From Alistipes senegalensis (GTDB lineage: Bacteria; Bacteroidota; Bacteroidia; Bacteroidales; Rikenellaceae): a DNA stretch of 49,533 nucleotides. Below the pieces are notes generated by a model. That model searched no databases. It saw nothing but the letters and a program-made list of their open reading frames with translations, and was not told where the DNA came from. This document shows positions 1-8,341 of this stretch, piece after piece. Made by a program: the position numbers and the translations under genes. The stretch's first letter is position 1. Every line of letters begins with the position of its first letter. The stretch lies in the NCBI GenBank assembly GCA_023664045.1, contig JAMPGH010000001.1:584814-634346 (forward strand), in the 5' to 3' direction.

Positions 1-189
1 CCCGCAGCGCAGGAGCCGCCGGCCCGGGTCGCCCCGCGTCAGCCGCTGGCAGCCCCTCAGTACACCGAGGACGAGGAGCCGCCTATCGTAATCGATCCGC
101 GCCGCAAGCGGGACTGGAGCTCCATTTTCCGCAAGGCGGTCGACAAGGTCAACCAAAGTTTCACGGCGGCCGAGGACGAGGAGATTTGA
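1..189 (+). CDS. ftsA: Cell division protein FtsA, C-terminal end only
   Basis: An open frame enters from the left edge and stops with TGA at 187-189, giving the last 62 residues of a protein. The segment is rich in Pro, Ala and Glu and then turns basic and amphipathic (RRKRDWSSIFRKAVDKVNQ). A disordered linker followed by a short amphipathic helix is what FtsA uses as a C-terminal membrane-targeting sequence to anchor FtsZ filaments. The frame is followed directly by ftsZ, the usual ftsA-ftsZ order. The catalytic actin-like part lies outside the window, so the call rests on context and on the tail. Another ftsZ-linked protein cannot be fully excluded. Confidence 0.72.
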   Translation, partial: PAAQEPPARVAPRQPLAAPQYTEDEEPPIVIDPRRKRDWSSIFRKAVDKVNQSFTAAEDEEI

Positions 190-330
190 TCCCGGGCCCG
201 AAGAGGGGGGGGCCGGCCCGAAGGGGGGGGGATCCCAGTCTGAAAAGGAGGGGCGGATTCCGACCCGAAGAGGGGAAGGGGAGTCGGATACCCGAATAGT
301 CGGGTAATCGGATACCCGGACGATCGGGCC
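190..330 (+). repeat. Purine-rich degenerate repeat spacer between ftsA and ftsZ
   Basis: This spacer follows the ftsA stop codon. It contains three copies of a CCCGAAGRGGGG unit (197-212, 217-231, 264-275); the first two carry a G8 tract (205-212) and a G9 tract (223-231). An 11-base direct repeat TCGGATACCCG occurs at 284-294 and 308-318, and a small inverted repeat CCCGA/TCGGG at 291-304 lies between them. I see no open frame of plausible codon use here. It resembles other purine-rich spacers found after stop codons elsewhere in the window. Confidence 0.6.
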
Positions 331-389
331 TGCGGAATCGGAGGCCCGCAGCATTGAATAATCAAGAAATTCCTGCTTTATATCGAGTT

Positions 390-1703
390 ATGACAGACGA
401 ACTGATGTCGGAGATCAAAGTGCCGAGGGATTCCCGGTCGCTCATCACGGTGGTGGGTATCGGCGGCGCCGGCGGCAATGCCGTGAACCATATGTGGAGC
501 CTCGGCATCCGCGGCGTGTCGTTCATGGTCTGCAATACCGACCAGCAGGCTCTCGACAAGAGCCCCGTGGAGACCAAGATCCGCCTCGGCGCCGAAGGTC
601 TCGGTGCCGGCAACGACCCCGAGAACGGTCGCCGCGCCGCCGTGGAGACCATGCCCGAAATCCGGCAGCACTTCGAGTCGGCCGGTACGCGCATGCTCTT
701 CATCACGGCCGGTATGGGCGGCGGTACCGGTACGGGCGCCTCGCCCGTGATCGCCAAGCTGGCCCGCGAAATGGGCATCCTGACGGTCGCCATCGTTACC
801 TCTCCGTTGGCCGTCGAGGGCAAGATCCGCTACGAGCAGGCTTTCCGGGGTATCGAGGAGCTGCGGCAAAACGTCGACTCGCTGCTCATCATCAACAACG
901 AGAGCATCCTCGAAATCTACGGACGTCTCTCGCTCAAGCAGGCTTTCGGCAAGGCCGACGACATTCTGGCTTCGGCCGCGAAGGGCATCGCCGAGATCAT
1001 CACCGTCGAGAGCGATCTGGTGAACGTCGACTTCGCCGATGTCTCCAAAGTCATGCGCAACTCGGGTCGCGCCCACATGGCCGTCGCCACGGCCGAGGGC
1101 GAGAACCGCGCCGAGCTGGTCGCCAAAGCATCGTTGCAGTCGCCGCTTTTGGATCACAACCTCATCTCCGGCGCCAAGAACATCCTGCTCAACATCTCCG
1201 TGTCGAGCACCGAGGAGCTCATGTCCGACGAGGTCAATACCATCCTCCACTACATTCAGGCCCACGCCAGCGTGAAGGACGAGTCGGGCGTGGTCCACGA
1301 TGCCAACCTCATCTGGGGTACGAGCGAGAAACCCCAGCTGGGCAACGCCATCGAGCTGGTCATCGTCGCCACGGGTTTCGAGGAGAACGTCCGCGACGGA
1401 CTCACGCAGATCATTCCGCCCGTGCGGCCCGTGCAGCCCGTCGCCGTCGAGCCGGCCGCCGCATCGGCGCTGGAGCCCATCAAGCCCGTTCCGCCCAAGC
1501 AGCCGCAGCGCAGCAACGAGCAGGTGGTGCTGGGAGCCCGTTCTACGCGTTACAGCAACATCGACCTGCTGCTTTCGAAGCCCGCTTACCAGTCGCGCAA
1601 CTCGAAGTTCGTAACGCAGGTCTCGGGTCGCCGCAAGGAGGTCTTGCGCGACAAGAGCGCCGAGCCGAAGGAGGATTCCGGCAGCGGCTCGCTTTTCGAT
1701 TAA
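390..1703 (+). CDS. ftsZ: Cell division protein FtsZ
   Basis: FtsZ is the tubulin-like GTPase that polymerises into the Z ring at mid-cell. With the ATG at 390 the protein has 437 residues. The N-terminal nucleotide-binding motif GIGGAGGNAVNHM is present, as is the tubulin signature GGGTGTG at about residues 110-116. The GTPase domain is followed by a FtsZ C-terminal domain, a Pro/Ala-rich linker (about 340-380) and a basic tail ending in SGSLFD. A TTG at 354 would add twelve residues, but the ATG gives the usual short leader before the first beta strand, so I prefer it. It follows ftsA, and gldE begins 16 bases after the stop. The identification is secure; only the start is uncertain. Confidence 0.96.
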   Translation: MTDELMSEIKVPRDSRSLITVVGIGGAGGNAVNHMWSLGIRGVSFMVCNTDQQALDKSPVETKIRLGAEGLGAGNDPENGRRAAVETMPEIRQHFESAGTRMLFITAGMGGGTGTGASPVIAKLAREMGILTVAIVTSPLAVEGKIRYEQAFRGIEELRQNVDSLLIINNESILEIYGRLSLKQAFGKADDILASAAKGIAEIITVESDLVNVDFADVSKVMRNSGRAHMAVATAEGENRAELVAKASLQSPLLDHNLISGAKNILLNISVSSTEELMSDEVNTILHYIQAHASVKDESGVVHDANLIWGTSEKPQLGNAIELVIVATGFEENVRDGLTQIIPPVRPVQPVAVEPAAASALEPIKPVPPKQPQRSNEQVVLGARSTRYSNIDLLLSKPAYQSRNSKFVTQVSGRRKEVLRDKSAEPKEDSGSGSLFD

Positions 1704-1719
1704 CTCACTTTCGGTCGGT

Positions 1720-2997
1720 TTGGAACATACACCCTGGATTCTCTTCGAAGGTTTCTCTCCCCGCCTCGTCGTGCTGTGCGTCGTAACGGTGGGATTGCTG
1801 TGTCTCTCGGCGCTCGTCTCGGGAGCCGAAACATCGTTCTTTTCGCTCTCGCACAAGGACGTGCAGCAGCTTCGGGCGCGCCCGACCGCGTCGGCCGCCG
1901 CCGTGTTGCGGCTCTTGGGCGACGTCGACATGTTGCTGGCCACGATTCTGGTGGTCAACAACCTCGTCAACATCTGCATCACGATCCTCACGGCCTCGAT
2001 CGTCGACTCCTTGTTCTCGTTCGCGCACTTCGAGTTCCTCTTCAAGACGGTCATCGTTACGTTCCTTCTGTTGTTTTTCGGCGAGGTTTTGCCGAAGGTG
2101 ATGGCGCAGACCGCTCCCGTGCGGTTCGCACAGCTGGTCGCCCGGCCCCTCGTCGCCTTGCGGTGGATCTTCTATCCGCTCTCTTACATACTCGTCCGAA
2201 CCAGCAGCCGCATCAGCGGGCGGGCGGGCCACAAGAGCGAGATTTCGCTCGACGAGCTGGCCGACGCCGTCGACATGACGCAGACTTCCAATCCCGAGGA
2301 GCACGTCATGTTGTCGGGCATCGTCAACTTCGTCAATACCGAGGTGCAGGAGATCATGAAGCCGCGCGTCGACATCACGGCGCTCGGACTGACCGACGAC
2401 TACGAGACGGTCAAGCGGACGATCATCGCGTCGGGTTTTTCGCGCATTCCGGTCTTCGAGGAGGATGTCGACAACATCCGCGGCACGCTCTACGTCAAGG
2501 ATCTGCTGCCTTATATCAACCACGGCAACGAGTTCGGGTGGCAGCAGCTGATCCGCAAGCCCTATTTCGTTCCCGAGCATAAGAAGATCAACGACTTGTT
2601 GGGCGATTTCCAGACCAACAAGGTCCACATGGCGATCGTCGTTGACGAGTACGGCTCCACGTTGGGGCTCGTCTCGCTCGAGGACATCATCGAGGAGATC
2701 GTCGGCGAGATCTCCGACGAGTCCGACGCCGACGAGCGCTTCTATACGCGGCTCGATGCCGACAGCTACCTCTTCGACGGCAAGACCCACATCGGCGACT
2801 TCGAGCGCGTGCTGTCGCTCGACGAGGATACTTTCTCCGACGTCAAGGGCGAGGCCGAAACGCTGGCGGGCTTGATGCTCGAACTCAAGCGCGACTTCCC
2901 CCGCAAGGGCGACGTCTTCACGTCGCACGACATCCGCTTCACCGTCAAGGAGACTGACGCCCACCGCATCGAGAAGATCCGCGTCGACCTTCAATAG
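1720..2997 (+). CDS. gldE: GldE-type CNNM/CBS-domain membrane protein
   Basis: This 425-residue protein has the architecture of the CNNM/HlyC-CorC family. An N-terminal DUF21-type membrane domain (hydrophobic segments from about 15 to 150) is followed by a CBS pair (about 195-320, containing the TLGLVSLEDIIEEIVGEI segment) and a C-terminal CorC/HlyC domain (about 340-425). In Bacteroidota this form is called GldE, after its association with gliding and type IX secretion genes in flavobacteria. It also occurs in non-gliding gut species, where its role is unclear and ion transport or stress resistance is possible. The only plausible start is a TTG 16 bases after the ftsZ stop, so the two genes are probably co-transcribed. 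No gldD neighbour is visible. Confidence 0.85.
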   Translation: MEHTPWILFEGFSPRLVVLCVVTVGLLCLSALVSGAETSFFSLSHKDVQQLRARPTASAAAVLRLLGDVDMLLATILVVNNLVNICITILTASIVDSLFSFAHFEFLFKTVIVTFLLLFFGEVLPKVMAQTAPVRFAQLVARPLVALRWIFYPLSYILVRTSSRISGRAGHKSEISLDELADAVDMTQTSNPEEHVMLSGIVNFVNTEVQEIMKPRVDITALGLTDDYETVKRTIIASGFSRIPVFEEDVDNIRGTLYVKDLLPYINHGNEFGWQQLIRKPYFVPEHKKINDLLGDFQTNKVHMAIVVDEYGSTLGLVSLEDIIEEIVGEISDESDADERFYTRLDADSYLFDGKTHIGDFERVLSLDEDTFSDVKGEAETLAGLMLELKRDFPRKGDVFTSHDIRFTVKETDAHRIEKIRVDLQ

Positions 2998-3070
2998 TTG
3001 ATAATGAATAATTAATAGTGAATAATTTCAAAGAAATCATTATTAATTATTCTCTATTCATTATTCATTG
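2998..3070. repeat. AT-rich imperfect inverted repeat, copy 1
   Basis: Directly after the gldE stop lies a very AT-rich stretch in a GC-rich setting. Its left arm carries ATAATGAATAATTAATAGTG and its right arm CTATTCATTATTCA around a short AAA centre near 3029. The arms pair imperfectly. The same sequence type recurs at 22585-22656, so this is a small dispersed element rather than a gene-specific terminator. It may still act as a hairpin that ends or stabilises the gldE transcript. Confidence 0.7.
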
Positions 3071-3075
3071 ACGCC

Positions 3076-3657
3076 ATGTTCCGCCTCCTCCTTTCCCAGC
3101 CTCTCTCCGATGCCGATTTCGCTCTCTGGACCTTACCTTCGGAGTTGGCTGCAGCCGCCGGGTTCGCGCCCGAGCGGCGGAGCGAGTGGCTTTCATGGCG
3201 GGCTCTCGTGCGGCGCGAGCTCTGCACTTCGACGGATTGCGATCCGCTGGAGGTAAGGTTCTCTTACAGCGATCTCGGGGCTCCTCTCATCGTGGGGTCG
3301 CCGCTCCGGCTCTCCGTCTCCCATTGCGAGGGCAGCATCGCCGTCGCGCTCTCCGAGTTTCCTTGCGCCGTCGACGTCGAATCCCTCGACCGTCGTTTCG
3401 GGCGGGTCGTTTCGCGGTATATGACATCCGCCGAGTGGTCGCTCTCGGAGGATCCGCGCTGGCCCGCTGTCGTCTGGTGCGCAAAGGAGTGCCTCTATAA
3501 GTTCGCCGGGCGCTGCGAACTGGATCTGTTGCGCGATCTCCGCATCGAGGCCGTCGACTTTTCCGCCGCAACGCTCGTCGGCCGCATCGGCAGCGGCCCG
3601 GCCCTCACGCTCCGCTTCCTCTTTTTCGCCGACCGTGTCGTGGTCTATTTGTCGTAA
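3076..3657 (+). CDS. 4'-phosphopantetheinyl transferase superfamily protein
   Basis: The 193-residue product has the signature of Sfp/AcpT-type phosphopantetheinyl transferases, which move the phosphopantetheine arm from coenzyme A to a carrier-protein serine. SVSHCEG lies at residues 80-86. AVDVE at 98-102 supplies the metal-binding Asp100 and the neighbouring Glu102. WCAKECLYKF at 134-143 is the conserved W-x-x-K-E-x-x-x-K motif, with Glu138 and Lys142. The length fits a compact pseudodimeric enzyme, longer than AcpS. No polyketide, peptide-synthetase or carrier-protein gene lies nearby, so the acceptor is unknown and primary fatty-acid ACP is possible. The next gene starts two bases after the stop, suggesting co-translation. 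Confidence 0.87.
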   Translation: MFRLLLSQPLSDADFALWTLPSELAAAAGFAPERRSEWLSWRALVRRELCTSTDCDPLEVRFSYSDLGAPLIVGSPLRLSVSHCEGSIAVALSEFPCAVDVESLDRRFGRVVSRYMTSAEWSLSEDPRWPAVVWCAKECLYKFAGRCELDLLRDLRIEAVDFSAATLVGRIGSGPALTLRFLFFADRVVVYLS

Positions 3658-3659
3658 TC

Positions 3660-4301
3660 ATGGAAATTCCCGCTCCGCAGCTGCCCGACGCGTCGACGCC
3701 CGATGCCGATCCGGCGCTTCTCGCCGATGCGGAGGAGGTTGCCGGAGCCGTTTTCCGCGGCGCCGTGTTCGATGCGCTCGACCGCGGGCACTTCACCGTC
3801 GAGCAGTCGTTCTTCTCCGGATGCCGGTTTCCCGACGCCCGGCTGCACAACGTCCGGTTCTCCGACGTGCTCTTCCGCAACTGCGACTTCTCCAACGCCT
3901 GCCTGCGCAACTGTTCGTTCCACCGCGTGCGCTTCCTCGATTGCAAGCTCACCGGCGCCGACTTCGCCGAGGGGCGTTTCGGCTTCGTCTCGTTCGGGCG
4001 GTGCCGCGGCGAATTCGCCGGGTTCGCCTCCTCGAAGTTCCGCCGGGCGGCATTCGAGGCGTGCGTGTTGCGGAGCGCCGTTCTGAGCGACTGCCGTTTC
4101 GAGCAGACCGCCTTTTCGGGCTGCGACTTCACGTCGGCCGAGTTCTTCGGTTCCCGCTTGCAGGGCATTTCGTTGGCCGACTGCGAGATCGGTGGGGCCT
4201 GCTTCCGCGATGCCGTTTCGTTCGAGCTCCGCGGTGCCCGCATCTCCCGCGCCCAGGCTCTCGACTTGGTGCGGCTCCTCGGCGTCGAGTTCGAGGAATA
4301 A
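3660..4301 (+). CDS. Pentapeptide-repeat protein
   Basis: The 213-residue protein consists largely of tandem pentapeptides of the A(D/N)LXX type in a Cys/Phe-rich version, running from about residue 35 to 195. Examples are NVRFSDVLFRNCDFSNACL and DCRFEQTAFSGCDF. Such repeats fold into a right-handed quadrilateral beta helix. No signal peptide or membrane segment is seen, so it should be cytoplasmic. The length is close to Qnr and MfpA, DNA-mimicking proteins that protect gyrase, but many pentapeptide proteins have other or unknown roles and I see nothing that proves gyrase binding. It starts two bases after the phosphopantetheinyl transferase stop and is very likely in the same transcript. 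Confidence 0.85.
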   Translation: MEIPAPQLPDASTPDADPALLADAEEVAGAVFRGAVFDALDRGHFTVEQSFFSGCRFPDARLHNVRFSDVLFRNCDFSNACLRNCSFHRVRFLDCKLTGADFAEGRFGFVSFGRCRGEFAGFASSKFRRAAFEACVLRSAVLSDCRFEQTAFSGCDFTSAEFFGSRLQGISLADCEIGGACFRDAVSFELRGARISRAQALDLVRLLGVEFEE

Positions 4302-4303
4302 AA

Positions 4304-4335
4304 AATCCGGAGTCCTCGAAAGAGGATTCCGGATT
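4304..4335 (-). terminator. Rho-independent terminator of the C1 peptidase gene
   Basis: The 14-base arms 4304-4317 and 4322-4335 pair, with one G-T wobble, around a GAAA-type loop. Read on the minus strand the hairpin is followed by a run of T (4305-4301), as expected for a terminator of the minus-strand gene ending at 4405. On the plus strand there is no T tail, so it may only weakly end the pentapeptide-repeat transcript. Confidence 0.75.
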
Positions 4336-4404
4336 GGTTCAGACGTAAGGTTTTTCGGTATTCCTTTTCGGCCGCTTGCTGCCTTCCGCCTTTTGTCTTG
4401 CATT

Positions 4405-5610
4405 CTATTTCAGCTCCAGCTTCTTGGCGATGGCTTTGGGCAGCGCCTTTTTGTTGACCATGATGTCCATCGTCTTGTACTCCACGAAGGGCCGCGAGAA
4501 GTAGTAGTAGCCGCCGTAGGGAGGCATGCTGTCCCACGAGTTCAGTACTTTGTAGTAGGAGTTGCCGGCCTGATCTTTCGCCGTGCCTACGATCACCATG
4601 CCGTGGTCGTCCGTGGTCTCGTAGTTGTCGAACGCCTGCTGGCGCATCTCTTGCGTGATCTTGCGTTCTTTGCCCGGCTTCTCGAATTTGTAGAGGGCCG
4701 CTTCCTTTTCGCGTTCCGTCAGCTTGCCCCAGCGTTCGGCTTCCGTGCCGCTCATGCTCTCCACGTCGGCTTCGGGGATGATTCCCAGCGCGCCCGTGCG
4801 GCTGAATCCCTTCTCGCTCACGTCGGTGCCCCACGCCACCGGGTAGCCGTTCTCCAGCGCATGGTCGATGACGGCCATCATTTCATCTAAGGGCAGGTTG
4901 TAAACTTCGCCCCACATCCAGTTGTCGGGTACTTCCAGAATGAAGCGCGTGTAGAACGGATGGTGGGTGAACGAGGCGATGTCGATGTAGTCTTCCATGT
5001 CGAGGGGCAGCGAGGCTGCGAAGGTCTCGGGCGTGTATTCCTTGCCTTCGTAGACGAAGGTCTCGGGCATCGGGCCGAAGTATTGGTCCAGCAGGGCGTC
5101 GAATCCCCGTTTCCACGCGGTCGACAGGGGTTTGCCCGAGCGGTCGGCCACCGAGATCACGGCGTCGAGGTAGGCTTTCAGCACCGGGGTCAGTTCATGG
5201 AAATCGGGTTTGTCGGTTCCGTAGTTCAGACCCGGATAGGCTTCGAAGGGCACGATGCCGTATTTCTTGATTCCTTCCGTTACGTCGTGGGCCGCACCTC
5301 CTTCGGCGAAGTTCAGTTCGCCGTGCATGCGGACGTATTTCTCGGCTTTCTCCATGAAGGTGTGGCGGACGATCCACATCTCCGACAGATGGACCGGGGC
5401 ACCGCCTGCGCGCAGAATTTCGCCTTCCAGAAACGAGAGGGTCGAGAAGCACCAGCACGTGCCGCTGCGGTTCTGGTTCTTGACGGGCGTCATTTCGAGG
5501 ACCTTGCCGTCGGTGAAGCGGTAGCCTTCGGGCTCTGCGGTTTCGGGGGTCTGGGCTGCGGCGCCGTACAGGGCACTGAGGGCCGCAAGGGTAAGAAAGA
5601 GGTTTTTCAT
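4405..5610 (-). CDS. Secreted C1B family cysteine peptidase (aminopeptidase C / bleomycin hydrolase type)
   Basis: The product has 401 residues when started at the ATG at 5610, which gives a clean signal peptide (MKNLFLTLAALSALYGAAAQ). An upstream start at 5637 would put nine polar residues in front of it. Papain-like catalytic residues are visible: Cys52 in SGTCWCFS, His336 in DDHGMVIVGT and Asn357 in KVLNSWDS. Bleomycin hydrolase/PepC enzymes are normally cytoplasmic aminopeptidases. Here the signal peptide predicts a periplasmic or exported enzyme, a form common in gut Bacteroidota. It probably trims peptides imported from the gut. A T-tailed hairpin at 4304-4335 ends the gene. The substrate is not known from the sequence. 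Confidence 0.88.
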   Translation of the reverse strand: MKNLFLTLAALSALYGAAAQTPETAEPEGYRFTDGKVLEMTPVKNQNRSGTCWCFSTLSFLEGEILRAGGAPVHLSEMWIVRHTFMEKAEKYVRMHGELNFAEGGAAHDVTEGIKKYGIVPFEAYPGLNYGTDKPDFHELTPVLKAYLDAVISVADRSGKPLSTAWKRGFDALLDQYFGPMPETFVYEGKEYTPETFAASLPLDMEDYIDIASFTHHPFYTRFILEVPDNWMWGEVYNLPLDEMMAVIDHALENGYPVAWGTDVSEKGFSRTGALGIIPEADVESMSGTEAERWGKLTEREKEAALYKFEKPGKERKITQEMRQQAFDNYETTDDHGMVIVGTAKDQAGNSYYKVLNSWDSMPPYGGYYYFSRPFVEYKTMDIMVNKKALPKAIAKKLELK

Positions 5611-5961
5611 GATCGGTAGTTTTGAAGTCTTTACCATGTTTCGTTTCGTTTTTTGCGGCTGGGAGCCTCGGCCCGGTGTTATTCGCGGGGAGACGTTCCG
5701 CCGGATTGTTATGCCTTTTCAGAACGTCGTCGTCGGAGCGTTTATTGTGCTCCGCGCCGCTCACCCTCTTTCGCACGGGTTCCGTTCCCGCGTTTCGGCC
5801 ACTCTCTCGCGGTTTCCGCCGCTTCCGCCTCTTTCGCGACCGTGGTTCCCGCCGCACCGCTCGTCCGAACTTCCCGCTTCCTGCCCGGTGCACCCAATTT
5901 TCCCGGCTCGCCCGCTCTCGGCGCTTGTTCTCCCCTGCCCCCCCCCGGCTCCGGACGGTGG
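5611..5961. other. 351-base spacer between topA and the C1 peptidase gene
   Basis: No gene with normal codon use is visible here. The part next to the topA stop (5760-5960) is pyrimidine-rich on the plus strand, and so purine-rich in the direction of transcription. It contains a C9 tract at 5938-5946, 16 bases beyond the topA stop. I found no TAnnTTTG box for the downstream peptidase gene, which may be read from topA or from an unrecognised promoter. Short frames in this stretch run on without a convincing start or any family motif, so I left them out. Confidence 0.5.
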
Positions 5962-8259
5962 TTATTTCTTCGCGTTGGCTACGATCCGAAGACAGTCGTC
6001 CAGCGTCAGATTTCCGGGTTCGGTTCCTTTCGGGATCCGGTAGTTCTTGCCTTTGTAGGCGATGTAGGCGCCGTAGCGGCCGTTCCGAACCAGCATGTCG
6101 GGGTCTTCTTCGAAGCTCTTCAGGGGCATGCGGGCCGTCGCCGCAGCTTCCTTGTGGGCGCGGATCACTTCCACGGCCCGGTCGTAGGCGATCGTGTAGG
6201 GATCGTCGTTCTTGGCCAGCGAGGCGAACGACTTGCCGTAGCGGACGTAGGCTCCGTATTTGCCGATTCCCACCGCCACTTCTTCGCCGTCGAGCTCGCC
6301 CAGCGTGCGGGGCAGGGCGAAGAGTTCCAGCGCTTCTTCTAAGGTGATGGATTCGATCAGCTGGCCTTTCTTGAGCGAGGCGAAGCGGCTCTTCTCGCCT
6401 TCGGCACCTTCTATTTCCACCATCGGGCCGTAGCGGCCGATGCGCGCCTTGACCGCATGGCCCGTCGCCGGGTCGGTGCCCAGCACGCGGCCTTGACTCT
6501 TCTTGTCGGTCTGTTGTTCGATGGCCGTGTCCACCATCTTGTGGAACGGTTCGTAGAAGTCGCCGATCATGCGGTCCCAGGTGATGTCTCCTTCGGCCAC
6601 CCGGTCGAACTCTTTCTCGACGTTGGCCGTGAAGTTGTAGTCCATGATCGGCCCGAACTGGGCTTCCAGATAGTCGTTCACCACCATGCCGATGTCCGTG
6701 GGCGAAAGGCGGCTCTTCTCTTTGCCGACGTTCTCCGTCAGGTTCTTGACCGCGATCTTCTCGCCCGTCAGGGTCAGTTGTACATAGCCGCGTTTCTGCC
6801 CCTCCTTGTTTTGTTTCACTACATAGCCGCGGTTGATGATCGTCGAGATCGTCGGGGCGTAGGTCGACGGGCGGCCGATGCCCAGCTCTTCCAGCCGCTT
6901 CACCAACGAGGCTTCGTTGTAGCGCGCCGGGGCTTGCGTGAAGCGTTCCGTGGCGGTGATGTCCGTCGCTTCCAGCCGGTCTCCTTCGGCCATGCGGGGC
7001 AGCAGGCCTTCGCCGCTTTCGGCTGCCTGATCGTCGTCCGTCGACTCGGAGTAGAGTCGCAGGAATCCGTCGAACTGCACCACTTCGCCCGTCGCCACGA
7101 ATTGTTGCGGACGACCTTCGATGTCGATCGTAACGGTCGTGCGGTTCAGCTCCGCGCAGACCATCTGCGAGGCCACCGTGCGCTTCCAGATCAGTTCGTA
7201 GAGCCGTCGCTCGGCCGGTGTGCCTTCGATCTTCTGCCGCTCGATGTAGGAGGGACGGATCGCCTCGTGGGCTTCCTGCGCTCCTTTGGTCTTGGTCTTG
7301 TAGTTGAACCAGCGGGAGTATTTCTCGCCGAAAAGTTTCGTGATCTCTTCCTTGCATTGGGCCAGCGCCTGCTGCGAAAGATTCACCGAGTCGGTACGCA
7401 TGTAGGTAATCAGACCTTGTTCGTAGAGGTGTTGCGCCACCGACATGGTCTGCGATACGGACATGCCCAGCTTGCGGCCCGCCTCCTGCTGGAGCGTCGA
7501 GGTCGTGAACGGGGGCGCTGGGTAGCGTTGCGCCGGTTTCTCTTCCGCTTTGGACACGGTGAATCGGGCGCCGATCGCGCTGCGCAGGAAGGCTTCGGCT
7601 TCGGCTTGCGTCTCGAAGCGCGACGAAAGTTCCGCTTTGAAAAGCGTCTTTTCGGGGTCGTCCGCCGCATGGAACCGGGCTACCACCCGGAAGTAGGGCT
7701 TCGACTTGAATGCGATGATCTCGCGTTCGCGTTCGACGATCAGCCGCACGGCCACCGACTGTACGCGGCCTGCCGAGAGCGACGGCCTCACCTTCTTCCA
7801 CAGCACGGGCGAAAGTTCGAATCCCACCAGCCGGTCCAGAATGCGGCGCGCCTGCTGGGCATTCACCAGATCCATGTTCACCGTCCGGGGGTTCTCGATG
7901 GCTTCGAGGATGGCGCGCTTGGTGATTTCATGGAAGACGATGCGCTTCGTCTTCTCTACCGGGAGACCCAACACTTCGGTCAGGTGCCATGCGATGGCTT
8001 CTCCTTCGCGGTCTTCATCGGAGGCCAGCCAGACGGTCTTGGTCTTGGCCAGCCGGGCCAGTTCGTCGACGACTTTCTTCTTGTCGCCCGGGATTTCGTA
8101 GACCGGGGCGAATTTTTCGGCGATGCGGATGCCGAGATCCTTTTTCGAGAGGTCGCGGATATGGCCGAAACTCGACTTGACGATGAAATCCTTGCCCAGA
8201 AACTTCTCGATGGTTTTCGCTTTGGCGGGAGACTCGACGATGACTAAATTTTCCTGCAT
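5962..8259 (-). CDS. topA: DNA topoisomerase I (type IA)
   Basis: The 765-residue enzyme relaxes negatively supercoiled DNA by single-strand passage. The Toprim domain is complete: Glu9 in VIVES and the acidic cluster in SDEDREGEA (Asp81, Asp83, Glu85). The active-site tyrosine is Tyr286 in ITYMRTDSVNL. After the catalytic core (to about residue 580) the tail is built from topoisomerase C-terminal repeats, such as KYGAYVRYGKSFASL and RYGAYIAYKGKNYRI. I see no four-cysteine zinc fingers of the E. coli type. The ATG at 8259 begins the conserved MQENLVIVESPAKAKTIEKF, so the start is secure. The minus-strand neighbours are the DUF4270 gene upstream and the C1 peptidase downstream. Confidence 0.97.
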   Translation of the reverse strand: MQENLVIVESPAKAKTIEKFLGKDFIVKSSFGHIRDLSKKDLGIRIAEKFAPVYEIPGDKKKVVDELARLAKTKTVWLASDEDREGEAIAWHLTEVLGLPVEKTKRIVFHEITKRAILEAIENPRTVNMDLVNAQQARRILDRLVGFELSPVLWKKVRPSLSAGRVQSVAVRLIVEREREIIAFKSKPYFRVVARFHAADDPEKTLFKAELSSRFETQAEAEAFLRSAIGARFTVSKAEEKPAQRYPAPPFTTSTLQQEAGRKLGMSVSQTMSVAQHLYEQGLITYMRTDSVNLSQQALAQCKEEITKLFGEKYSRWFNYKTKTKGAQEAHEAIRPSYIERQKIEGTPAERRLYELIWKRTVASQMVCAELNRTTVTIDIEGRPQQFVATGEVVQFDGFLRLYSESTDDDQAAESGEGLLPRMAEGDRLEATDITATERFTQAPARYNEASLVKRLEELGIGRPSTYAPTISTIINRGYVVKQNKEGQKRGYVQLTLTGEKIAVKNLTENVGKEKSRLSPTDIGMVVNDYLEAQFGPIMDYNFTANVEKEFDRVAEGDITWDRMIGDFYEPFHKMVDTAIEQQTDKKSQGRVLGTDPATGHAVKARIGRYGPMVEIEGAEGEKSRFASLKKGQLIESITLEEALELFALPRTLGELDGEEVAVGIGKYGAYVRYGKSFASLAKNDDPYTIAYDRAVEVIRAHKEAAATARMPLKSFEEDPDMLVRNGRYGAYIAYKGKNYRIPKGTEPGNLTLDDCLRIVANAKK

Positions 8260-8287
8260 GGTGTCGGTGGTATGGCGTTTTCAGAAA

Positions 8288-8320
8288 TGCGAAAACCTAA
8301 GTGCTCGACTTAGGTTCGCA
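8288..8320 (-). terminator. Hairpin between the DUF4270 gene and topA
   Basis: Arms AACCTAAG (8294-8301) and CTTAGGTT (8309-8316) pair perfectly around a seven-base loop, and TGCG/CGCA extends the stem beyond a two-base bulge. It lies 22 bases past the stop of the minus-strand DUF4270 gene and before topA. There is no strong T tract after it, so it may be an attenuator or a processing site rather than a full terminator. Confidence 0.5.
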
Positions 8321-8341
8321 TTCGCGTTACGTGGTTTTCGG

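Noticed and set aside
354-389. TTG start at 354 for ftsZ
   Set aside because: The extra twelve residues are not expected for FtsZ, and the ATG at 390 gives a normal N terminus.
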